Source of the DNA: Firmicutes bacterium CAG:124
Lineage (GTDB): Bacteria; Bacillota; Clostridia; Oscillospirales; Oscillospiraceae
Length of the DNA stretch: 18,340 nt
Direction: 5' to 3'
Assembly (NCBI GenBank): GCA_000432135.1
Contig: HF990565.1
Coordinates: 23,429 to 41,768, forward strand
Part shown: piece by piece, positions 1-5,959 of the stretch
How positions within the stretch are numbered: position 1 is the stretch's first letter
Layout of the letters: every line of letters starts with the position of its first letter
Notes under the pieces: model-generated
Database searches by the model: none
What the model was told of the DNA's origin: nothing
What the model saw: only the letters and a program-made list of their open reading frames with translations
Program-made: the position numbers and the translations under genes

Positions 1-1157
1 TTGCGCTCAATGATGCGCGTGCACACGCCGCCCAGCGTCTCGATGCCGAGCGACAGCGGCGTCACATCGAGCAGCAGAAGGCCCTTCACGCTGCCGGACA
101 GAACGCCCGCCTGCAAGCACGCGCCCATGGCGACGCACTCGTCTGGGTTGATGCCCTTGAACGGCAGAGAGCCTGTCATCGACTGCACCAGATCCTGCAC
201 CGCCGGGATGCGGCTCGAACCGCCGACCATGAGAACCTTGCTGATCTGCGAAATGGATACGCCGGAGTCGTTGATGGCCTGATTGACGGGCTCGCGCGTG
301 GCCTGCACGAGATGGTAGGTCAGATCGTTGAATTTCGCGCGTGTAAGCGGGATCTCCATATGCAGCGGCCCCTGCTTGCCGACGGCGATATACGGCTGCT
401 CCACGGTCGTCTGCGTCATGGACGAAAGCTCGATCTTGGCCTTTTCGGCGGCCTCCCGCACGCGCTGCATGGCGGCGGGGTCGCGCGTCAGGTCGATCTT
501 CGTCTGCTTTTTGAACTCGGAGACGAGATAGTCGACGATGCACTGGTCAAAATCGTCGCCGCCCAGATGGTTGTTGCCCGCCGTGGCCAGCACCTCGATC
601 ACGCCGGACGAGATATCCAGAATGGACACGTCGAACGTGCCGCCGCCCAGATCGTAGACCATGATCTTCTGCGACTGCTCCTTATCGATGCCGTAGGCAA
701 GGGCAGCTGCCGTCGGCTCGTTGATGATGCGCTGGACGGTCAGCCCCGCGATCTTGCCCGCGTCCTTCGTCGCCTGCCGCTGCGCGTCGGTAAAATAGGC
801 CGGGACGGTAATAACGGCGTCGGTCACGGGTTCGCCGAGGAAGGCTTCCGCGTCCGTCTTGAGCTTTTGCAGGATCATCGCGGAAATTTCCTGCGGCGTG
901 TATTTATGGCCGTCGATGGAGACCTTGTAGTTGGTGCCCATCTGGCGCTTGATGGAAGAAATGGTGCGGTCATGGTTCGTGACGGCCTGCCGCTTTGCGA
1001 TCTGACCGACCATGCGCTCTCCGGTCTTGGAAAACGCGACGACAGACGGCGTCGTGCGTCCGCCCTCGGCGTTGGGGATGATAACAGGCTCGCCGCCCTC
1101 CATCACAGCCACGCAGCTGTTGGTGGTGCCGAGATCAATACCGATCGTTCTGGACAT
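1..1157 (-). CDS. dnaK: Molecular chaperone DnaK (Hsp70), C-terminus cut by window edge
   Basis: ATP-dependent cytosolic chaperone that binds exposed hydrophobic peptides and cycles with a J-domain partner and GrpE. I translated 385 codons of open frame. It starts MSRTIGIDLGTTNSCVAVMEG, the Hsp70 phosphate-1 motif. It then has VITVPAYFTDAQRQATKDAG, INEPTAAALAYG, the phosphate-2 motif DLGGGTFDVSIL, GGDDFD, the adenosine motif VGGSSRIPAVQ, and the interdomain linker region DVTPLSLGIETLGG. The frame ends in TRIIER at the window edge, so the whole nucleotide-binding domain and the start of the peptide-binding domain are present and roughly 230 residues are missing. The ATG at 1157 has a GGAGGA ribosome binding site 7-8 bases upstream. 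It lies 29 bp downstream of the J-domain gene on the same strand, so the two are probably co-transcribed. Neither grpE nor hrcA is visible upstream. Confidence 0.97.
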   Translation of the reverse strand, partial: MSRTIGIDLGTTNSCVAVMEGGEPVIIPNAEGGRTTPSVVAFSKTGERMVGQIAKRQAVTNHDRTISSIKRQMGTNYKVSIDGHKYTPQEISAMILQKLKTDAEAFLGEPVTDAVITVPAYFTDAQRQATKDAGKIAGLTVQRIINEPTAAALAYGIDKEQSQKIMVYDLGGGTFDVSILDISSGVIEVLATAGNNHLGGDDFDQCIVDYLVSEFKKQTKIDLTRDPAAMQRVREAAEKAKIELSSMTQTTVEQPYIAVGKQGPLHMEIPLTRAKFNDLTYHLVQATREPVNQAINDSGVSISQISKVLMVGGSSRIPAVQDLVQSMTGSLPFKGINPDECVAMGACLQAGVLSGSVKGLLLLDVTPLSLGIETLGGVCTRIIER

Positions 1158-1186
1158 ACGGAGTTCCTCCTGTGAGATAGGTGCGC

Positions 1187-1825
1187 TCAATACCAGCTGC
1201 CGGAGCCTGTGTCGGAGCCGGTCTGCGACTGGTTCTGACCGGAATAGGTTCCGGAATCGCTGTAGCTGTAATTGCGGTAGTAGTACGGGTCATAATACGC
1301 ACCGCGATAGCCGCAGCTGCCGAACAGCATGGCGACGATCTGGATCAGCAGATAAATGCCGAGCAGCCGCACGAGAAAATTCCCGCGGCGGCGGGTGCGG
1401 TGATACGTCCAGCGGTAGCCGCCGGGGCTGTCGTTGTCCTCCTGCTGTTCTTCGCCGGAGGGACGGTAGGTATACCAGGTCTGCCAGCCGTTCCGGCTTT
1501 CCTGCTGCCAGTCGTCCGACTGGCTCTGCGCGCCCCAGGAACGGAAGAGATCCTCAAAGGGATTGTACTCCTGATAACCGGACTGGTTGTATTGCTGCCG
1601 GGCCTGCTGCTGGGCTTGCTGCTGCGCCTGCTGCTGACGGTAAGCCTGCGGGTTCTTGATCGCGTCATAGGCCGCGTTGATCTCGTTCATTTTCTGCGCA
1701 GCCGTCTTGTCGCCGGGATTCAGATCGGGATGGTATTGCTTTGCCAGCCTGCGGTACGCCTGCCGGATCTCGTCCTCCGATGCGTTCGGAGACACGCCCA
1801 GCACCTGATACGGATCTGTTCCCAT
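1187..1825 (-). CDS. J-domain (DnaJ-like) co-chaperone with a C-terminal membrane segment
   Basis: Residues 4-60 form a J domain (DPYQVLGVSPNASEDEIRQA, then HPD at 32-34), which stimulates Hsp70 ATPase. A Gln-rich linker (about 60-80), a Trp/Tyr/Gln-rich middle, one hydrophobic segment (about 149-169, NFLVRLLGIYLLIQIVAMLF) and a Tyr/Ser/Gly-rich tail follow. The Gly/Phe region, the four CxxCxGxG zinc motifs and the substrate domain of true DnaJ are absent, so this is a class III J protein and probably membrane tethered. I chose the ATG at 1825 (212 aa) because the GAGGAA ribosome binding site (1835-1840) is 9 bases upstream of it, whereas a GTG at 1834 would abut that site. It sits immediately before dnaK and is probably its dedicated partner. 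Confidence 0.9.
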   Translation of the reverse strand: MGTDPYQVLGVSPNASEDEIRQAYRRLAKQYHPDLNPGDKTAAQKMNEINAAYDAIKNPQAYRQQQAQQQAQQQARQQYNQSGYQEYNPFEDLFRSWGAQSQSDDWQQESRNGWQTWYTYRPSGEEQQEDNDSPGGYRWTYHRTRRRGNFLVRLLGIYLLIQIVAMLFGSCGYRGAYYDPYYYRNYSYSDSGTYSGQNQSQTGSDTGSGSWY

Positions 1826-1858
1826 GCAGCTCACTTCCTCTTTGTTTCGATTATGCTG

Positions 1859-1887
1859 ATTATAGCGCCTTTATGCGCAGGATTTGT
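1859..1887 (-). promoter_or_regulatory. Probable promoter of the J-domain/dnaK operon
   Basis: On the minus strand a perfect TATAAT lies at 1864-1859, 34 bases before the J-gene ATG. The -35 region at about 1887-1882 (ACAAAT) matches poorly, which suggests activator dependence or another sigma factor. A 9-bp inverted repeat (TTTGTGAAG at 1883-1891, CTTCACAAA at 1924-1932) overlaps the -35 region. There is no CIRCE element (TTAGCACTC-N9-GAGTGCTAA) here. Confidence 0.4.
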
Positions 1888-1970
1888 GAAGCATTTATAA
1901 ACGATATGCAAAAAAATTGCGGACTTCACAAAAAATGCAGGATTTTCGCAGCCTGTCCGCCGCAGAAATC

Positions 1971-2009
1971 AAAAAAATCCCGGCCGTCCGCACAATGCGG
2001 GCGCCGGGA
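1971..2009 (-). terminator. Intrinsic terminator, distal of a tandem pair after the HTH gene
   Basis: Minus strand: a stem of TCCCGGC with GCCGGGA plus an inner TGCGGAC-like arm pairing with GCCCGCA (one G-T wobble) around a short loop, followed by seven T residues (the A run at 1971-1977). Confidence 0.85.
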
Positions 2010-2012
2010 AAC

Positions 2013-2045
2013 AAAAACCGGGAGCTGGCAGACGCACAGCTCCCG
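2013..2045 (-). terminator. Intrinsic terminator, proximal of a tandem pair after the HTH gene
   Basis: Minus strand: perfect 9-bp stem CGGGAGCTG/CAGCTCCCG (2037-2045 with 2019-2027), 9-base loop, then GGTTTTTG. It begins two bases after the HTH stop codon at 2048-2050. Together with the hairpin at 1971-2009 it insulates the J-domain/dnaK operon. Confidence 0.85.
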
Positions 2046-2047
2046 AT

Positions 2048-2341
2048 TTACCGTCCCAACAGCCAATCAACCGACACGTGCAGCGCGTCGGCCAGCGCAC
2101 AAAGCTCCTTGTCTGTCACGGGGCGCTTTTGTCCTTCCAGCAGAGATAATGCCGGGACGCTCAGGTCCACGCCTGAAAGCTGAAGCTGCGCAAGCAGCTC
2201 GATCTGCTTCATCCCGCGCGCAAGCCGCGCCTGCGTGACCCGTGCACCGACAAGATTTTTTGTGCCAAGCTCCAGTTTCCTCGTTTTCAGGCCAACACCC
2301 CCCGCTTCCGGTTTGATTATACGAAAAGGATGTGTTGACAT
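2048..2341 (-). CDS. Small XRE/Cro-type helix-turn-helix regulator
   Basis: DNA-binding protein of lambda-repressor type. The HTH spans VGARVTQARLARGMKQIELL through SVPALSLLEGQKRPVTDKEL to ALADALHVSVDWLLGR. The only ATG upstream of the domain is at 2341 (97 aa). It lacks a ribosome binding site, overlaps the palindromic operator, and adds about 17 residues that look unlike protein. Relatives as I remember them begin near ..TRKLELGTKNLVG, which here would follow a CTG at 2290. That CTG has a purine-rich GGAAGCGGGGGG stretch before it and a perfect minus-strand TATAAT at 2321-2316, giving a short leader. The true product is therefore probably about 80 aa from a non-ATG start. It is divergent from the Cys-rich gene at 2397 and is the obvious candidate to bind the 2340-2360 palindrome. 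Confidence 0.8.
   Translation of the reverse strand: MSTHPFRIIKPEAGGVGLKTRKLELGTKNLVGARVTQARLARGMKQIELLAQLQLSGVDLSVPALSLLEGQKRPVTDKELCALADALHVSVDWLLGR
2316..2321 (-). promoter_or_regulatory. Candidate -10 element for the HTH gene
   Basis: Perfect TATAAT on the minus strand, inside the frame if translation began at the ATG at 2341 and 26 bases upstream of the CTG at 2290. The matching -35 position (about 2339-2344) falls inside the palindrome and has no consensus, so the palindrome-binding protein could activate or repress here. Confidence 0.4.
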
Positions 2342-2363
2342 ATTTGGTATTACCAAATATAAT
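2335..2363 (+). promoter_or_regulatory. Consensus sigma-A promoter driving the Cys-rich small gene
   Basis: TTGACA (2335-2340), 17-bp spacer, TATAAT (2358-2363): a perfect housekeeping promoter. Initiation near 2370 leaves a leader of about 27 bases before the ATG at 2397. A promoter this strong with a palindrome in its spacer is typical of a tightly repressed gene. Confidence 0.9.
2340..2360. promoter_or_regulatory. Operator-like perfect palindrome inside the promoter spacer
   Basis: ATATTTGGT (2340-2348), 3-base centre, ACCAAATAT (2352-2360): perfect 9-bp arms filling the space between -35 and -10. A third half-site, CCAAATAT, occurs at 2377-2384, just downstream of the expected start point. 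A bound dimer would block RNA polymerase. The divergent HTH gene is the likely source of the ligand protein (inference). Confidence 0.75.
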
Positions 2364-2396
2364 AAATTTAATACAGCCAAATATGGAGCGTGTGAA

Positions 2397-2573
2397 ATGG
2401 AGTATATAGAAGTATCACCTTTGCCAGCGGTTTGCAGGCGCTGTGAGGATCGAAGAAGCTGTTTGGAGAAAAACGAACCTGAATGGTGCTGCGACGAGTG
2501 TGATTATCTGCTGGAACGGTTTGTTCCGGCAGCTGCTGACGCAAAAACGGGGCTGTCTCAAAATGATGTTTGA
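2397..2573 (+). CDS. Small cysteine-rich protein, 58 aa
   Basis: The sequence starts MEYIEVSPLP and has six cysteines, at 13, 16, 22, 31, 32 and 35 (CxxC, a single C, then CCxxC), followed by DYLLERF. The spacing suggests a zinc or other metal site. I recall short uncharacterised Cys-rich proteins of this type in Clostridia but cannot name a function. The ATG at 2397 has GGAG (2385-2388) 8 bases upstream. It is read from the consensus promoter at 2335. The last seven codons and the TGA lie inside the hairpin that terminates the convergent ABC operon, so its C-terminus is encoded by a terminator stem and may not be functionally constrained. Confidence 0.75.
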   Translation: MEYIEVSPLPAVCRRCEDRRSCLEKNEPEWCCDECDYLLERFVPAAADAKTGLSQNDV

Positions 2574-2584
2574 GACAGCCCCGT
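2543..2584 (-). terminator. Strong intrinsic terminator of the ABC transporter operon
   Basis: Perfect inverted repeat, 16 bp per arm (2547-2562 with 2569-2584, core GGGGCTGTCTCAAA), 6-base loop ATGATG. On the minus strand the stem is followed by TTTTT (the A run at 2543-2547), and it starts 18 bases after the permease stop. In the plus direction there is no T run. The right arm carries the stop codon of the Cys-rich small gene. Confidence 0.9.
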
Positions 2585-2601
2585 GCGCACGATACCTGGG
2601 T

Positions 2602-3249
2602 TTACAAATCAACCTTTTCGAACCGGGCGGCGGATTTCTGGTAGGCGAGCCAGACCTCCAGCGCGTAGACGGCCATGCCGCCGAGCAGAACGGGCAGCTG
2701 GCGGACGAGGTCTGCGGAGGCGTAGCTTTCGCAGACGGTTTTCATGTACGGGACGATGTGGTCGAGCGCCTCCAGCAGCACGATGGCGAAGAACAGCACG
2801 ATGCTGGAAATGACAAACGGCTTGCCGAGATCGTAGCCGTTTTTGTAGTGCATCGGCAGAAACACCAGATCAAACAGACCCATCAGCATGAAGCCGAAGC
2901 CCAGAAAGGCCAGATTTGCCTCAATGCCGACGGGGTTATTGATCTCCGCATAGCCCCTGCGGAGGAGCATGAACGGAACGCAGACGAGCGCCTGCAGGAG
3001 CTGGAGCGTCACGATGGTCGAAAACCGCGCCCGAACCAGATCGCGCTTCGTGAGCGGCAGCAGCGCCATGTAATACACGTCCCGGTTCTCGCGGGCGGCC
3101 TGCAGCATGAGGAAAATGCCGAGGGCATTGTAGAAAAACGTTACGTAATACGGATAGCTCGGCACGAGCACCAGCGCGCTCAGCAGCAAAAACAGCAGCG
3201 GCACCGGCGTGACGGTCAGCTTCCATTCCTTTTTGATCAGCAGCTTCAT
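2602..3249 (-). CDS. ABC-2 type transporter permease subunit
   Basis: Membrane subunit of an ABC exporter, 215 aa. It starts MKLLIKKEWKL, an amphipathic N-terminus typical of ABC-2 permeases. About six hydrophobic segments follow, for example VPLLFLLLSALVLVP, TFFYNALGIFLML, LLQALVCVPFML, ANLAFLGFGFMLMGLFDLVFL, PFVISSIVLFFAIVLL and LPVLLGGMAVYALEV. There are no soluble domains. The ATG at 3249 overlaps the stop of the ATPase gene (ATGA, 3246-3249), so translation is probably coupled. The substrate cannot be read from sequence. The regulator-ATPase-permease layout resembles small drug or peptide exporters of Firmicutes. Confidence 0.88.
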   Translation of the reverse strand: MKLLIKKEWKLTVTPVPLLFLLLSALVLVPSYPYYVTFFYNALGIFLMLQAARENRDVYYMALLPLTKRDLVRARFSTIVTLQLLQALVCVPFMLLRRGYAEINNPVGIEANLAFLGFGFMLMGLFDLVFLPMHYKNGYDLGKPFVISSIVLFFAIVLLEALDHIVPYMKTVCESYASADLVRQLPVLLGGMAVYALEVWLAYQKSAARFEKVDL

Positions 3250-4097
3250 GCTTCCGCCTCCCGTTCCAGATGTACCATGATCTGTTCCAGATTTGCCGGG
3301 CTGACCGCAAGCCCGGCAGCAAGTCCTGCATCCTCCGCGCGGATGAGCGCGTCCAGCTCGCCCTTGTGGCTGCGCGCGCCGATGAGCCTTGCGCGCAGTG
3401 CCGCGCCGCAGGCGGCGTCCGGCCCCTGTACGGACAGATACGCGCCGGTCAGCGCCTGCTTCTTTCCGCTGACGGCGACACGGCCAGACTGGATGTAGGT
3501 GATCGTGTCGGCGCAGGCATCGAGGTCGGACGTGATGTGCGTGGAGAAGAGGATCGACACGCCCTCCTGCTCGCAGAGCGACAGGAACGTGTCCAGCAGC
3601 TCGTCGCGCGAGACGGGGTCGAGGCCGGACGTCGGCTCGTCGAGAATCAGCAGCTCCGCCTTGTGCGACATCGCAACAGCCAGCTGGTACTTGACCTTCA
3701 TGCCCTCGGACAGTTCGCACACACGCTTGCTTTCATCCAGCGAAAACTGCCGGACGAGCCGCGCGTAGCGTTCGCCGTCCCAGCCGGGATAGAAGTCCTT
3801 CGTCACGTCCGTCAGCTCCCGCAGGCGCTTGCGCTGGTAATATGACGCGCCGCCGGAGACGAAGCCGATGCGCGACCGGATGGCGCGCTCGTCCGTGTCC
3901 ATATCCAGTCCGCAGATCGTGATCTTCCCGGCGTCCGGGTGCACCAGATGGAGCATGGATTTGAGCGTCGTGGTCTTGCCCGCGCCGTTGCGGCCGATGA
4001 GGCCCATGATCGTCCCGGCCTCCATGGAGAACGAGACGTTGTCCAGCCGGAAGGCCGGATATTGCTTGCAAAGGCCGTCAAGCCTCAGAATTTCCAT
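3246..4097 (-). CDS. ABC transporter ATP-binding protein
   Basis: Cytosolic ATPase that powers the adjacent permease, 283 aa. Walker A is GRNGAGKTT (35-43), the signature is LSEGMKVK (129-136), Walker B is LLILDEP (149-155) followed by TSGLD, and the H-loop His is in STHI (187). The signature LSEGMK differs from the common LSGGQ in the way seen in CcmA/BcrA-type exporter ATPases. The start is taken at the ATG at 4097, which gives the usual beta-strand opening MEILRLDGLCKQYP. It overlaps the 3' end of the AbrB-like gene by 20 bases and has GGAGGCGGAC just upstream inside that gene. The C-terminal 70 residues form the variable accessory part of this family. Confidence 0.95.
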   Translation of the reverse strand: MEILRLDGLCKQYPAFRLDNVSFSMEAGTIMGLIGRNGAGKTTTLKSMLHLVHPDAGKITICGLDMDTDERAIRSRIGFVSGGASYYQRKRLRELTDVTKDFYPGWDGERYARLVRQFSLDESKRVCELSEGMKVKYQLAVAMSHKAELLILDEPTSGLDPVSRDELLDTFLSLCEQEGVSILFSTHITSDLDACADTITYIQSGRVAVSGKKQALTGAYLSVQGPDAACGAALRARLIGARSHKGELDALIRAEDAGLAAGLAVSPANLEQIMVHLEREAEA

Positions 4098-4317
4098 CGT
4101 CGTCCGCCTCCTTTGCCAGCCGGAACAGCGAGTCCGGCACGTGCAGATCGTCCATGCCGACCAGCGCAATGCCGCGCTTTTTGTCGGCCATGAGCAAAAG
4201 CTGGTCGCCCGGCTGAATCCCGAACAGTTCGCGCGCCCCCTTGGGAATGACGATCTGTCCCTTTTCGCCGACCTTGACCAGACTGATGAATTTCCCCTTC
4301 GGGAACTGCATCGCCAT
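4078..4317 (-). CDS. AbrB/MazE/SpoVT-type DNA-binding regulator
   Basis: 79 aa. Residues 10-50 (FISLVKVGEKGQIVIPKGAR, then ELFGIQPGDQLLLMADKKRG) are a swapped-hairpin AbrB domain, which binds DNA as a dimer or tetramer. The ATG at 4317 has a GGAGA site 7 bases upstream. It is the first gene of the AbrB-ATPase-permease operon, and its end overlaps the ATPase start. The perfect 36-bp palindrome 24 bases upstream of its start is the natural autoregulatory operator (inference). A MazE-type antitoxin role is unlikely, because no toxin gene is adjacent. Confidence 0.9.
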   Translation of the reverse strand: MAMQFPKGKFISLVKVGEKGQIVIPKGARELFGIQPGDQLLLMADKKRGIALVGMDDLHVPDSLFRLAKEADDDGNSEA

Positions 4318-4340
4318 GAAGATCTCTCCTTTTTATAAAA

Positions 4341-4376
4341 GTTATACTGAGTATGAAATTTCATACTCAGTATAAC
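4341..4376. promoter_or_regulatory. Perfect 36-bp palindrome: operator/promoter region of the ABC operon
   Basis: 18-bp arms with no loop (arm 4341-4358 begins GTTATACTGAGTATGAAA and its exact complement follows). It contains the repeated unit TATACTGAGTATG. Its minus-strand end TATAAC (4346-4341) can serve as a -10 element, about 24 bases before the AbrB-like ATG. On the minus strand it is followed by CTTTTATAAAAA, so it might also weaken read-through from the MATE gene, whose stop is 24 bases upstream. Operator is the preferred reading, because a perfectly symmetric AT-rich repeat without a loop makes a poor terminator. Confidence 0.7.
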
Positions 4377-4399
4377 ACGGGGCCACAAAAATGCAAGTG

Positions 4400-5758
4400 T
4401 TATTTTCGCAGCTGCCGGTCGGTACGCAGGAGGACGAAGCAGGAGGCGAAGAATGTAAGAATATCCGCGGCGGGCATGGAGTACAGAACGCCCATCAGCC
4501 CAAACACCCTCGGCAGCAGCATCACAAGCGGCACGGCCAGCAGAACCTCGCGGAAAAACGACAGTCCCGCCGATTCGACCGGCCTGCCCATAGCCTGCAT
4601 GAAGATGAACGCAGCCTTATTGACCGTCGCAAGCGGCAGCATGCACAGATACACGCGGAAGGTCATGACCGCAAACTCGTTATACAGCTCCGATTCCGAG
4701 CCGAACAGGCCGATGATCTGACGCGGGAAGAGCTGCGTAATGAGCAGCGCGAGCACGCCGAGCAGGAATTCCGCGCCCATCAGCCGCCATAGGACGCTCC
4801 GGCAGCGGCGCAGCTGCTGTGCGCCGTAGTTATATCCCACGATGGGAATGCAGCCAGCGGCCATGCCGATGGTGATGGAGATGATGATCTGAAAGACCTT
4901 CATCACGATGCCGAGCACCGTCAGCGGGATATCCGCGCCGTATTTGCTGGAAGCGCCGTATCGGACCAGCATATTGTTCGTCGCGGCCATGGCGATGACC
5001 AGCGAGATCTGCGCAAGGAAGCTGCAAAGACCCAGCGGCAGATACGCACCGAGAATTTTCCCGCGCAGTTTGAAATCATCCGCTTTCAGGCGCAGCGCCT
5101 TTGTGTGGAGCAGGTACCATACGCCCATTGCCGCCGTGATGACCTGTCCGGCCACCGTTGCGGCGGCTGCGCCCATCACGCCCCAGTGCAGAACAAAAAT
5201 CGCGATCGGGTCCAGAATGCAGTTCGCGGCCGCACCCGCCAGCATGGAGAGCATGGCGAACTGCGGGCTGCCGTCCGAGCGGATGATGGGGTTGATCGCC
5301 TGTCCGAAGACATAGATGGGAATGCCGATGGTGATGCAGGTGAAATATTCCTTCGCATAGCCGAAATTCGCCTCCGTCGCGCCGAACAGCGTCAGAAGCG
5401 GCATCTGGAACACGGCATAGAGCACCGCGGCTGCGATGCCCACCAGCACGCTCAGCGTCACGGCGCTGCCGACGGCGCGGTTTGCGTTCTCCGGCTGATT
5501 CCTGCCGAAGCAGATCGACACATAGCTGCACGCGCCGTCGCCGATCATGACGGCAAGACCGAGAGCCAGAACGGTCAGCGGGAACACGACGTTCGTTGCG
5601 CCGTTGCCGAGGTAGCCGACGCCCCAGCCGATAAAGATCTGGTCGACGATGTTGTAAAGCGCCCCGACCAGCAGCGAGACGGTGCATGGCAGGGCAAACT
5701 TCAGCATCAGCCTGCCGAGCGGGGCTGTGCCGAGCGCGGCGTTCTGTTTTTCTTTCAT
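4400..5758 (-). CDS. MATE family efflux transporter
   Basis: Cation-coupled multidrug/toxin exporter of the cytoplasmic membrane, 452 aa, the normal length. It shows the two-fold MATE pattern: LMLKFALPCTVSLLVGALYN then IVDQIFIG near the N-terminus, and LGLCSFLAQISLVIAMAATN in the second half, with about 12 hydrophobic segments. QAINPIIRSDGSPQFAM is the family's typical loop. The ATG at 5758 has GGAGG 8 bases upstream. An in-frame extension to 5812 would run through a terminator-like hairpin and is rejected. The drug or metabolite exported cannot be predicted. The leader hairpin suggests regulation by conditional termination. Confidence 0.93.
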   Translation of the reverse strand: MKEKQNAALGTAPLGRLMLKFALPCTVSLLVGALYNIVDQIFIGWGVGYLGNGATNVVFPLTVLALGLAVMIGDGACSYVSICFGRNQPENANRAVGSAVTLSVLVGIAAAVLYAVFQMPLLTLFGATEANFGYAKEYFTCITIGIPIYVFGQAINPIIRSDGSPQFAMLSMLAGAAANCILDPIAIFVLHWGVMGAAAATVAGQVITAAMGVWYLLHTKALRLKADDFKLRGKILGAYLPLGLCSFLAQISLVIAMAATNNMLVRYGASSKYGADIPLTVLGIVMKVFQIIISITIGMAAGCIPIVGYNYGAQQLRRCRSVLWRLMGAEFLLGVLALLITQLFPRQIIGLFGSESELYNEFAVMTFRVYLCMLPLATVNKAAFIFMQAMGRPVESAGLSFFREVLLAVPLVMLLPRVFGLMGVLYSMPAADILTFFASCFVLLRTDRQLRK

Positions 5759-5777
5759 TTTGTTTTCCTCCAGACAT

Positions 5778-5812
5778 AAAAAAATTGCGCAAGTCCGTTT
5801 GGACTTACGCAA
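5778..5812 (-). terminator. Terminator-like hairpin in the MATE gene leader (possible attenuator)
   Basis: Minus strand: 12-bp stem (5812-5801 with 5796-5785; TTGCG-T-AAGTCC pairing GGACTT-G-CGCAA with one T-G pair), 4-base loop, then seven T residues (the A run at 5784-5778). It has every mark of an intrinsic terminator, yet it lies between a predicted promoter (5860-5833) and the MATE ribosome binding site, with no complete minus-strand gene before it to terminate. Confidence 0.75.
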
Positions 5813-5832
5813 GACTGCTACACAACAGGGAA

Positions 5833-5860
5833 ATCATAGCACAGACGGCGAAAAAATCAA
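5833..5860 (-). promoter_or_regulatory. Promoter of the MATE gene
   Basis: Minus strand: TTGATT (5860-5855), 16-bp spacer, TATGAT (5838-5833) with an extended TGC immediately before it. Transcription would start near 5826 and pass through the 5785-5812 hairpin. Confidence 0.65.
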
Positions 5861-5899
5861 AGGGGAATCTGCACAAGTTTTTTATTTTTAAACGGGAAC

Positions 5900-5928
5900 T
5901 TGCGCGCCATTCCTGCGTCTGATACTAT
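5900..5928 (+). promoter_or_regulatory. Promoter of the DUF2500 gene
   Basis: TTGCGC (5900-5905), 17-bp spacer, TACTAT (5923-5928) with an extended TGA before the -10. It is 31 bases upstream of the ATG at 5960. About 40 bp separate it from the divergent MATE promoter. Confidence 0.5.
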
Positions 5929-5959
5929 ATAGGCAAATGACAGAAAGAGAGGACGCTTT

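Noticed and set aside
1826..1970. CIRCE heat-shock operator
   Set aside because: The TTAGCACTC-N9-GAGTGCTAA pattern is absent, and the inverted repeat found there has a different sequence and spacing.
4078..4317. Antitoxin of a toxin-antitoxin pair
   Set aside because: The AbrB/MazE-type protein is followed by an overlapping ABC ATPase gene, not by a toxin-like small gene.
5759..5812. N-terminal extension of the MATE protein to 5812
   Set aside because: The extra codons are the terminator-like hairpin and T run, and a GGAGG site sits at the right distance from the ATG at 5758.
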